Source: a virus. From it: a DNA stretch of 24,908 nt. Below the pieces are notes generated by a model. The model worked only from the letters and a program-made list of their open reading frames with translations, had not been told where the DNA came from and searched no databases. The DNA is taken from IMG/VR virus record IMGVR_UViG_3300020411_003515, positions 1-24,908 of that record; one strand, written 5' to 3'. Positions 20,465 through 24,908 of the stretch are shown in pieces. The stretch's first letter is position 1. Each line of letters opens with the position of its first letter. The position numbers were made by a program, and so were the translations under genes.

Positions 20465-22384
20465 TTATCCCCTAATTAATTCTCCGTTTGTGTAACTTGA
20501 AGTAACCTTATAACCAACTCCAGATATTTGTTCACCTGAAGAAATGGTATCCTTAACCATATTTATTGAACTATTTTCAACGCTAAATTGAAGATATAAA
20601 TCCTGAAGACCTATAATATCATTTGATTCAGGGAAAGCCTGTATTTCTATAACATTATCATCTTTTTCAGTAGAAATTATATTAATTGTAGTTAAATTAA
20701 TCTCACCTTTTACATAATCAACAGTTCCTGCATCTTTAACTATAATAACTTTTTCTCCACCTATCAATTCTTTTTTCACAATCGATAAAACACCTGTTAA
20801 TTTATCCTCATTTGGAGTATCTGTTAGATATACAGTATCACTCACTCCAGAAATCTTAAATCCTGTACTCTTGATATTTAATCCTTCTGGTTTAACGTTA
20901 AATTTATTACCAAAACAAAGTTCATATTGTGCAAATTGATTTACAAGAGCTCTTAAGTTTCTTCTAATTCTTACTCTAGTAATATTTGAAGTTATAGCTC
21001 TATCAATATTATCAATAACACTTAAAACCTTACTATATTTAAATCTTCCACCAAATTTGTTAATATCAACTGATTTTGAATATCTCGTAAGATTATTGGT
21101 AACTAATGTTTTTAATCCAGAAATTTCTTTAACTTCTGAATTATTGTAATATATGAAAGATTCTAATTCTATGTAAAGTATCTTAAGGTCAATAATTTTT
21201 TGATTTATACCTGTTAATGAATAGTTTTTTAAATCAGAAAGTATTTGAGTTTTATCAAAATCTGATATAAAATCACCATTTTTTGGTTTTATTGTTAGAA
21301 AAACTGTTCCAAATTGAGGGGGATCTATCTCTTCCCCACCAACAACAGATACACTCTCAGTATTTGGGTATATTTGTTGAATAATTGCCTCATAATCCCT
21401 TGCTGTAACCGCCCTATACTGCGATGAATATAGTCTAGGGGCAAAATACTTAATTGAATTTAATGATTCAATATCGCCGCCATTTTGTGCCTTAGAAATG
21501 GTAGTTACCATAGGAGTAGATGAAGGACTTATAGTAATATTTTCAGAATTCTCTAAAGATCCTGCAAATACAAACGAAGAAGGACCATTTCCTTCTATTC
21601 CATCAGTAACAATGTAAGTAGCAGTAATATTATCCCCATTATCTAATTTTTTACCAAAAATACCATCACCAAATAGAAGTTCATATTTTTCATCCTGAAC
21701 TTCTTGAATTAAATATGTTTCTGATGAAGTTGTTATTCCTACAATATTATCAATTTTTGTATATAATTTCTTTTTCGCATTTACATCATTTGCTTTTTTT
21801 ACATAAGCATTTAAAGTAGATGTGTCAATAAATGAATTATCAAGTATAAATCTTTGATCCAATGAACCATCAACAGTAAAGTCTTTTGTTAGGTATGTTC
21901 CTTGAAATACATTGATAGAATCAAAGGTAGCAATACTTCCATTATTGTTTCCATCTGCATCTTTTGTTATTGACGCAGAAGTTGTAATATCCTCTGGTAT
22001 TGAGAAGACATAAGTTTGGTCATTCTGAGACCCAACACACACTAGACCTGCCTTAAGAGTCATTGTAGGTGTTATAGAAGTCGTATTAACAGTGAATTTT
22101 ACTGATGCTCTTGCTGCTGTTATAGATCTAGGAACATAACCGATATTTCTTGCAAGAGAAACTACATTTTCTCTAACTGTTGCTGAATCTAAGAAAGATT
22201 CATTCACAACCATATTGGAATTTACAGCTGTAATATAGGTATTATATGCTAAAGTATCAATTAAAACTGAAAAATTAGACCCCTCAAAGTCAAAATCAGA
22301 AAAATCTGAGTTTGAACGAAGGTAACTTTTAATTGATGTTTTAATCTGATCAAAATCTAGATCAGTAAATTTAGTAAAAGGCAT
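20465..22384 (-). CDS. gp6: Baseplate wedge protein gp6
   Basis: This 639-residue protein is the homologue of T4 gp6 (about 660 residues), which forms the inner ring of the baseplate by dimerising between wedges. The N-terminus (FTKFTDLDFDQIKTSIKSYL, then FDFEGSNFSVLIDTLAYNT) and the following region with VRENVVSLARNIGYVPRS are typical of the family: a helical start that mentions a polytope of six or more residues repeated in related wedge proteins. The middle segment, from about residue 315 (PRLYSSQYRAVTARDYEAII) to about 375 (FGTVFLTIKPKNG), is the baseplate-J/gp6 signature. The start codon follows the gp25 stop after a single base (TAA-T-ATG), and the stop is followed in the same way by the next gene, so gp25, gp6 and the giant gene appear translationally coupled. 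Length and motifs are intact, with no sign of decay. Confidence 0.94.
   Translation of the reverse strand: MPFTKFTDLDFDQIKTSIKSYLRSNSDFSDFDFEGSNFSVLIDTLAYNTYITAVNSNMVVNESFLDSATVRENVVSLARNIGYVPRSITAARASVKFTVNTTSITPTMTLKAGLVCVGSQNDQTYVFSIPEDITTSASITKDADGNNNGSIATFDSINVFQGTYLTKDFTVDGSLDQRFILDNSFIDTSTLNAYVKKANDVNAKKKLYTKIDNIVGITTSSETYLIQEVQDEKYELLFGDGIFGKKLDNGDNITATYIVTDGIEGNGPSSFVFAGSLENSENITISPSSTPMVTTISKAQNGGDIESLNSIKYFAPRLYSSQYRAVTARDYEAIIQQIYPNTESVSVVGGEEIDPPQFGTVFLTIKPKNGDFISDFDKTQILSDLKNYSLTGINQKIIDLKILYIELESFIYYNNSEVKEISGLKTLVTNNLTRYSKSVDINKFGGRFKYSKVLSVIDNIDRAITSNITRVRIRRNLRALVNQFAQYELCFGNKFNVKPEGLNIKSTGFKISGVSDTVYLTDTPNEDKLTGVLSIVKKELIGGEKVIIVKDAGTVDYVKGEINLTTINIISTEKDDNVIEIQAFPESNDIIGLQDLYLQFSVENSSINMVKDTISSGEQISGVGYKVTSSYTNGELIRG
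20469..20473 (-). promoter_or_regulatory. Shine-Dalgarno of the giant structural gene
   Basis: The minus strand reads AGGGG, 5 bases before the ATG at 20463, inside the last codons of gp6. It is the clearest ribosome-binding site among the late genes here and fixes the start of the 4,317-codon gene, even though only one base separates that start from the gp6 stop. Confidence 0.6.
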
Positions 22385-22385
22385 A

Positions 22386-22784
22386 TTATCTAGTGGCTTC
22401 TAATATGAATTGAAATGCTTGAGATGGAAACTGTTGACCAACAATGTCATAAAACACGTTAACCTCAAATTCATTGTTATCTGGTTTTGGATTTACTTCT
22501 ACACTTAAATTATCTATTCTTGGTTCGTAATTCAACAAAGTAGTTTCAATTTGATTCTGAATTACAGATGCAGTACCAAAGTCTACAAAGTCAAAAAGAG
22601 AAGATCTAATATCAGTTCCTAAGTTAGAATTGAAAAATCTCTCTCTAGGAATAGTTTGTACAAGATTTCTTACTGATTTTTTGATCGCATTCTCATTTTT
22701 TATGACAGTAAGGTCTTTTGTTACTGGATGAGGAGTAAAAGATAGACTAATATCCTTAAATGATCTAGATATCCTAGTTTTCAT
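22386..22784 (-). CDS. gp25: Baseplate wedge protein gp25 (GPW/gp25 family)
   Basis: This 132-residue protein matches T4 gp25 in size (132 residues) and pattern. gp25 is the conserved, sheath-proximal wedge subunit that, with gp6 and gp53, forms the core wedge and helps start sheath assembly; the family is shared with type VI secretion TssE. The diagnostic segment is LNYEPRI at residues 84-90, containing the Glu-Pro-Arg motif (87-89). It is preceded by the usual IPRERFFNSNLGTDIRSSLF stretch (45-64) and followed by beta strands ending in FQFILEATR. It is the first gene of the late unit: a late promoter box ends 27 bases before its ATG and a terminator for the preceding unit lies just beyond. 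The ribosome-binding site is weak, as is common in AT-rich phages. Confidence 0.94.
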   Translation of the reverse strand: MKTRISRSFKDISLSFTPHPVTKDLTVIKNENAIKKSVRNLVQTIPRERFFNSNLGTDIRSSLFDFVDFGTASVIQNQIETTLLNYEPRIDNLSVEVNPKPDNNEFEVNVFYDIVGQQFPSQAFQFILEATR

Positions 22785-22811
22785 TCAATTTAGTAAACAG
22801 TTTGCTAGATT

Positions 22812-22819
22812 TATTTATA
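22812..22819 (-). promoter_or_regulatory. T4-type late promoter for gp25-gp6-giant gene
   Basis: The minus strand reads TATAAATA, an exact T4 late-promoter box, ending 27 bases before the gp25 start and about 40 bases downstream of the terminator at 22861-22884. With its flanks it shares GTATAAATAAA with the promoter before gp8. A poorer AATAAATA-like sequence lies slightly further upstream. Confidence 0.8.
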
Positions 22820-22860
22820 CCTATAACAACAATTCTTTATTTATTGCAAAAAAACATAAA

Positions 22861-22884
22861 AAAATCGCCAAAAAAGGCGATTTT
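22861..22884 (-). terminator. Rho-independent terminator
   Basis: On the minus strand a 9-bp perfect stem (AAAATCGCC with GGCGATTTT) encloses a TTTTTT loop, and the stem's 3' side continues into a run of seven T. It lies 13 bases after the stop of the 48-codon gene and before the gp25 late promoter, closing the glycosyltransferase unit. The stem also has four T on the plus strand, but no plus-strand gene needs it. Confidence 0.88.
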
Positions 22885-22897
22885 AAGTCATTTTTAG

Positions 22898-23044
22898 CTA
22901 TTTTCCTTGCCCTCTATACCTTTTGCGAGCCGAGTTACGGGATGTTGCCGAGTATTTCGAGTGTTTTCCTCTTCCTTGACGAGACTTTTTCGGAGTTGCC
23001 TCTACATAAGTCCCTCCTAGAAGACCTGTTTTCATTTTTGCCAT
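22898..23044 (-). CDS. Small basic protein, 48 residues, function unknown
   Basis: A 48-codon frame runs from ATG at 23044 to TAG at 22898. The protein starts MAKMKTGLLGGTYVEATPKK and ends RKRYRGQGK; more than a quarter of its residues are Lys or Arg and it has almost no acidic residues (one Glu), so it should bind nucleic acid or an acidic surface. I recall similar Gly-Leu-Leu-Gly-Gly...Arg-Gly-Gln-Gly-Lys peptides in T4-like cyanophages but cannot verify this. It begins 3 bases after the stop of the 54-codon gene and ends just before a terminator, so it is the last gene of the glycosyltransferase unit. The start at 23044 is preferred over the internal ATG at 23035 because of the spacing. 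Three of its serine codons are TCG, unusual in such AT-rich DNA, and ACTCG occurs three times in its coding strand. Confidence 0.75.
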   Translation of the reverse strand: MAKMKTGLLGGTYVEATPKKSRQGRGKHSKYSATSRNSARKRYRGQGK

Positions 23045-23047
23045 AAT

Positions 23048-23212
23048 TTACTCTACTATAATTTCAGTTTTGATGTCATTTGGGTTTGGTGTGCCTGTCT
23101 GATAAAATTCTATCGATAAATCTTCTAGTCTCTCAAACATTTCCATCTGAGTTAGACTAGAAAATACTAATTTATCATTTATTAAGATGTTATATAACTC
23201 TTGTTTTTTCAT
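23048..23212 (-). CDS. Small acidic protein, 54 residues, function unknown
   Basis: A 54-codon frame runs from ATG at 23212 to TAA at 23048. It begins MKKQELYNILINDKLVFSSL and continues with a helix-like FERLEDLSIEFYQTGTPNP segment, ending EIIVE. I do not recognise a function. The layout (a Tyr-rich strand pair, then an amphipathic helix) resembles the 55-residue protein at 23993-24160, suggesting a small shared family. The start overlaps the 3' end of the glycosyltransferase gene by 23 bases in another frame, and the next gene starts 3 bases after its stop, so it is very likely a real, coupled member of the same transcript. Confidence 0.7.
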   Translation of the reverse strand: MKKQELYNILINDKLVFSSLTQMEMFERLEDLSIEFYQTGTPNPNDIKTEIIVE

Positions 23213-23945
23213 GTCCTACACGAATTCGTGGATCACACCAGATCTCAAATCCAGCAGCAATTGCGTCTAAGCAGAATGAGACATCTTCTCCACACATGTC
23301 TTGAACTTCTCCTGATTCAAATACTTGCATCTTAGGAGCAAACCAAGGATACTTCATTTCTTCGTGTTCAAAGACTCCTTTCTTAATCAATAACCATCCG
23401 AAACCTGTATAATCTACTGTAAATGGTTTCTTACGTTTGGATATACTTTCGATAGTCTCATGATTCATAACACCACCGTTGCTACGAAAATCTTCCTCTT
23501 CTAACCAATGTGCTACAGATGTAGTTTTACCATCTTCGGTACAATACCAACCACCTGCAATGTCTTTTTCCATTAAGACTAACTGATAAAACTTCTCAGT
23601 ATTAAAAACAATATCTGAATCAATCCATAATTGATAATCATAATTTAACTTACCATCCCAAGGTAATTGATCTGCTCCTCTTAATACATTTGCTCCAAGA
23701 CACTTACAACGGGCAAAATTGACCATTGATGAATAATCTTGTGAAATCTGTATACTTGCACCGCATTGTACTAGATCAAAGCACAATTGTACAAATGCTT
23801 TTAAAAATGTAAAAGATACTCCCCTACCAGGTAAACAAAATACTACTGATTTTCCTTTAAGTAATTCTTTTGCTTTATCATAATCCCATTCAGGTTCTTT
23901 TTTAACACTGGGCGTTTTTGCTTTTACTGTAAATCCTTTAGCCAT
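23190..23945 (-). CDS. GT-A type glycosyltransferase-like protein
   Basis: This 251-residue protein has the features of a small GT-A fold glycosyltransferase. A beta-strand start after a Lys-rich leader reads SVVFCLPGRGVSFTFLKAF (33-51). NFARCKCLGANVL (76-88) is the usual helix-strand segment. LWIDSDIVF (106-114) holds the metal- and sugar-nucleotide-binding Asp-x-Asp (D109, D111). GEDVSFCLDAIAAG (219-232) carries the acidic pair E220/D221 typical of the catalytic region, and DPRIRVGHEKT (238-248) ends with a likely metal-binding His (H245). The sugar donor and acceptor cannot be read from the sequence; virion proteins or host surface are possible targets. Such genes are common in marine T4-like phages. 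It is the first gene behind a strong sigma-70 promoter, and its 3' end overlaps the next gene. There are no membrane segments. Confidence 0.85.
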   Translation of the reverse strand: MAKGFTVKAKTPSVKKEPEWDYDKAKELLKGKSVVFCLPGRGVSFTFLKAFVQLCFDLVQCGASIQISQDYSSMVNFARCKCLGANVLRGADQLPWDGKLNYDYQLWIDSDIVFNTEKFYQLVLMEKDIAGGWYCTEDGKTTSVAHWLEEEDFRSNGGVMNHETIESISKRKKPFTVDYTGFGWLLIKKGVFEHEEMKYPWFAPKMQVFESGEVQDMCGEDVSFCLDAIAAGFEIWCDPRIRVGHEKTRVI

Positions 23946-23967
23946 AATGTTTTGTAATTACATTCAT

Positions 23968-23996
23968 ATCATACTCTATTATCTATACTTTGTCAA
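23968..23996 (-). promoter_or_regulatory. Sigma-70 promoter of the glycosyltransferase unit
   Basis: On the minus strand a perfect -35 box TTGACA (23996-23991) is separated by exactly 17 bases from TATGAT (23973-23968), one mismatch from TATAAT. Transcription would start about 15 bases before the ATG at 23945. The -35 box contains the TGA stop of the upstream gene. Unlike the structural genes this unit has no TATAAATA box, so it is probably read early by the host polymerase. Confidence 0.8.
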
Positions 23997-24160
23997 TATG
24001 AAGCATCTACATATTGCTCTTCAATAACCTTCTCATATGTTAAATCTTCTGTAAAATAAGACTTATATATTCTTCTCCATATTATATTAAACTCCCATTC
24101 ATTTAAATCTTTAAATAAACAATTATTTTGCAAGTATATGTGATAAGTTGGATTAGTCAT
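23993..24160 (-). CDS. Small protein, 55 residues, function unknown
   Basis: The protein begins MTNPTYHIYLQNNCLFKDL and has a helical WEFNIIWRRIYKSYF segment and an acidic C-terminus. I chose the ATG at 24160, not the in-frame ATG at 24193, because it gives the usual short overlap (ATGACTAA, 8 bases) with the preceding gene, has a purine-rich AGAGAAG just before it, and starts where the recognisable strand begins. The pattern (Tyr-rich strand pair, 'LF..L', aromatic helix) is like that of the 54-residue protein at 23048-23212. I do not recognise a function; small proteins of this look are frequent in cyanophage genomes. The stop is inside the -35 box of the next promoter. Confidence 0.7.
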   Translation of the reverse strand: MTNPTYHIYLQNNCLFKDLNEWEFNIIWRRIYKSYFTEDLTYEKVIEEQYVDASY

Positions 24161-24329
24161 CTTCTCTGTCAGTAATAACGATTTCATTGCCATCTAGTGT
24201 AAGTTCAATTTCAGATCCCTCATACCATCCAAAATCATTAACGACCCATTCAGGTAATTCAACATAATAATGATTTGTTACTGAATCGACCTGTATGGAT
24301 TCAAAAATTTTTCCAGAATTTTTTTTCAT
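24153..24329 (-). CDS. AbrB/MazE-like swapped-hairpin protein
   Basis: A protein of 58 residues when started at ATG 24329. The core HYYVELPEWVVNDFGWYEGS followed by EIELTLDGNEIVIT fits the SpoVT/AbrB/MazE DNA-binding fold: a strand, 'Leu-Pro-x-x-Val-Val-x-x-x-Gly-Trp', 'x-x-Gly-x-x-Ile-x-Leu', then a hairpin 'Gly-Asn-x-Ile-Val-Ile'. Members are transcription regulators or antitoxins that bind palindromic DNA as dimers. An in-frame ATG at 24377 would add 16 mostly hydrophobic/aromatic residues, but a TATAAT-like box (24356-24351) between the two ATGs and the domain boundary favour 24329; this choice is uncertain. It lies downstream of the HicA-like gene and overlaps the next small gene by 8 bases. 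Whether it regulates phage genes or counters a toxin cannot be decided from the sequence. Confidence 0.72.
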   Translation of the reverse strand: MKKNSGKIFESIQVDSVTNHYYVELPEWVVNDFGWYEGSEIELTLDGNEIVITDREDD

Positions 24330-24350
24330 ATAATTGAATCTTATATCGAA

Positions 24351-24356
24351 ATTATA
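24351..24356 (-). promoter_or_regulatory. Possible -10 box before the AbrB-like gene
   Basis: The minus strand reads TATAAT, 21 bases before the ATG at 24329, a sensible distance for a transcription start near 24344. I see no good -35 box at 16-18 bases (GAATGA lies there), and the DNA is so AT-rich that a chance match is possible. Confidence 0.3.
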
Positions 24357-24403
24357 TATGGGAAAAAAAATTTTCATTCTTCTTTATATCAAAAGGTCGA
24401 TCT

Positions 24404-24448
24404 GGGTCGTTTATAGCTTAGGGGATCCATCGGAATTATAAACGACCC
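24404..24448. repeat. Perfect 12-bp inverted repeat in a non-coding gap
   Basis: GGGTCGTTTATA at 24404-24415 is the exact reverse complement of TATAAACGACCC at 24437-24448, with a 21-base spacer containing GGGGATCC. A GATC flanks each arm (24399-24402 and 24452-24455), extending the symmetry imperfectly. It sits in the 165-base gap between the HicA-like and AbrB-like genes. It could be an RNA hairpin or a palindromic operator. Its right arm shares three C with the hairpin at 24446-24464, so both cannot form fully at once. Confidence 0.75.
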
Positions 24449-24464
24449 CCCGATCAACGGGGGG
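24446..24464 (-). terminator. C/G hairpin, possible terminator of the HicA-like gene
   Basis: The minus strand can form a 7-bp stem CCCCCCG with CGGGGGG around a 5-base loop, starting 30 bases after the HicA-like stop. The sequence that follows (TCGTTTATAATT) is only partly T-rich, so termination is plausible but unproven; it may instead be half of a switching structure with the adjacent inverted repeat. Confidence 0.4.
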
Positions 24465-24494
24465 AACTGTCTGATTCACGAACGAATGACTATG

Positions 24495-24665
24495 CTATAT
24501 TGCTAATTGTCTGAGGATGAGTTTGCCAACATAGTCTTTGGCATTGTATGGGATAGTCACACGTTTCTTATGCTTAGGGTGACCCCATACCTCATGGCAC
24601 CCACCGTTACGAATGAAATACCACCCCAACGCTTTAGCACGTTTTTTTAACTGTTTACATTTCAT
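24495..24665 (-). CDS. hicA: HicA-like mRNA interferase toxin
   Basis: A 56-codon frame from ATG at 24665 to TAG at 24495. It fits the HicA family (usually about 55-85 residues; small double-stranded-RNA-binding fold that cleaves mRNA): a Lys-rich first helix, ALGWYFIRNGGCHEVWGHP at residues 12-30 with the 'Gly-Trp...Arg-x-Gly-Gly-x-His' pattern, then KRVTIPYN (34-41) and a final helix LILRQLAI (49-56), like the family's 'IL-x-Q-x-G/L' end. H24 corresponds to the catalytic histidine. A good ribosome-binding site (GAGGT) lies inside the upstream gene, and the start overlaps that gene's stop as ATGA, implying translational coupling. No HicB-type antitoxin is visible beside it. Function as an active toxin is inferred from family membership; a host-transcript nuclease role is equally possible. 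Confidence 0.8.
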   Translation of the reverse strand: MKCKQLKKRAKALGWYFIRNGGCHEVWGHPKHKKRVTIPYNAKDYVGKLILRQLAI

Positions 24666-24908
24666 GCTGACCTCACTGCGAACTTAGGATTAACGAAGTT
24701 TGAATATGAAAACTCACGGCGACTGACTAACTTGAAATATCCAAAGCGGGTGATCATAACGTATCCCTCCCCCTTCGTGCGTTCCGTGTAATTAATACGG
24801 GTTTCAAAATCAGAATTATCATCACACAAATTAAGTGCCTGTAATTTGATTTCATTTACTGTATGCCAGAACTCAATCAAATTTGCCTTGCATAAACCCG
24901 CCCATTCA
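24662..24908 (-). CDS. Unidentified protein, 5' part outside the window
   Basis: The frame is open from the right edge to TGA at 24662, giving at least 81 residues; the true start is probably outside the window. A TTG at 24880 could begin a 72-residue version (TTG-ATT-GAG), but no ATG or GTG start is present in frame and codons upstream of the TTG read on without a stop. The visible part includes FWHTVNEIKLQALNLCDD, a charged middle and GYVMITRFGYFKLVSRREF, suggesting a helix then beta strands. I do not recognise it and it does not have the look of HicB. Its stop overlaps the start of the HicA-like gene by 4 bases, so the two are expressed together. The region is clearly GC-richer than the structural genes. 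Confidence 0.6.
   Translation of the reverse strand, partial: EWAGLCKANLIEFWHTVNEIKLQALNLCDDNSDFETRINYTERTKGEGYVMITRFGYFKLVSRREFSYSNFVNPKFAVRSA

Noticed and set aside
24161-24193. Upstream start (ATG at 24193) for the 55-residue protein
   Set aside because: It would overlap the AbrB-like gene by 41 bases and add residues with no pattern; ATG at 24160 has better spacing and purine-rich sequence.
24391-24470. A tRNA-like arrangement in the structured gap
   Set aside because: The long stem and AGCTTAGG segment briefly suggested a tRNA, but no cloverleaf with a T-arm (GTTCGA-like), anticodon stem and acceptor pairing can be built. A hairpin or operator explains it better.
24662-24880. A complete 72-residue gene starting at TTG
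   Set aside because: The reading frame stays open to the window edge, so a start outside is at least as likely as TTG. I annotate it as partial.
24662-24908. HicB antitoxin identity for the gene overlapping the HicA-like gene
   Set aside because: The visible part lacks the HicB pattern (strand with 'GY-x-V/A-x-x-PDLPG' and a following helix) and has no ribbon-helix-helix or HTH look. Only position supports the idea.
1-24908. CRISPR arrays, insertion sequences, integrase or attachment sites
   Set aside because: No regularly spaced direct repeats, transposase motifs or integrase-like proteins were found; repetition within the structural genes is at protein level and degenerate in DNA.

Overview
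The window looks like part of the genome of a T4-like marine myovirus, most like the phages that infect Prochlorococcus or Synechococcus. Three things point there: the order of recognisable baseplate genes (gp25, gp6, a giant structural protein, gp8, then a DUF4815-type protein), late promoters with the T4-style TATAAATA box, and very AT-rich DNA. A relative infecting SAR11 or another low-GC marine bacterium cannot be excluded from sequence alone. Every gene I can support is on the minus strand, so transcription runs from the right end of the window to the left.

Right end (about 24390-24908): a GC-richer patch with the 3' end of an unidentified gene, a 56-residue HicA-like toxin gene overlapping it by 4 bases, and a structured non-coding stretch with a perfect 12-bp inverted repeat and an overlapping 7-bp C/G hairpin. 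Next come two small overlapping genes (23993-24329). The first encodes an AbrB/MazE-like swapped-hairpin protein and the second a small protein of unknown function.

Middle (22861-23996): a compact transcription unit with a near-consensus sigma-70 promoter (TTGACA, 17 bases, TATGAT), a GT-A type glycosyltransferase gene, two small genes of 54 and 48 codons that are overlapping or closely packed, and a Rho-independent terminator.

Left (1-22819): late structural genes. One late promoter precedes gp25, gp6 and a single 12.95-kb gene for a 4,317-residue virion protein; the genes are joined by TAA-T-ATG junctions. A second late promoter, sharing an 11-base core with the first, precedes gp8 and a DUF4815-type structural protein whose gene runs off the left edge (at least 1,944 residues). 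gp25, gp6 and gp8 belong to the baseplate wedge. The giant protein and the DUF4815 protein probably form baseplate-peripheral or tail-fibre-like structures, as inferred from their position, their beta-rich repeats and their use of the same G-x-G-Y repeat as gp8.

The most unusual items are the orphan HicA-like gene with its structured flank and neighbouring AbrB-like gene, the size and modular make-up of the 4,317-residue protein (with an embedded YHYH-like domain), and a repeat module shared by three consecutive structural proteins.
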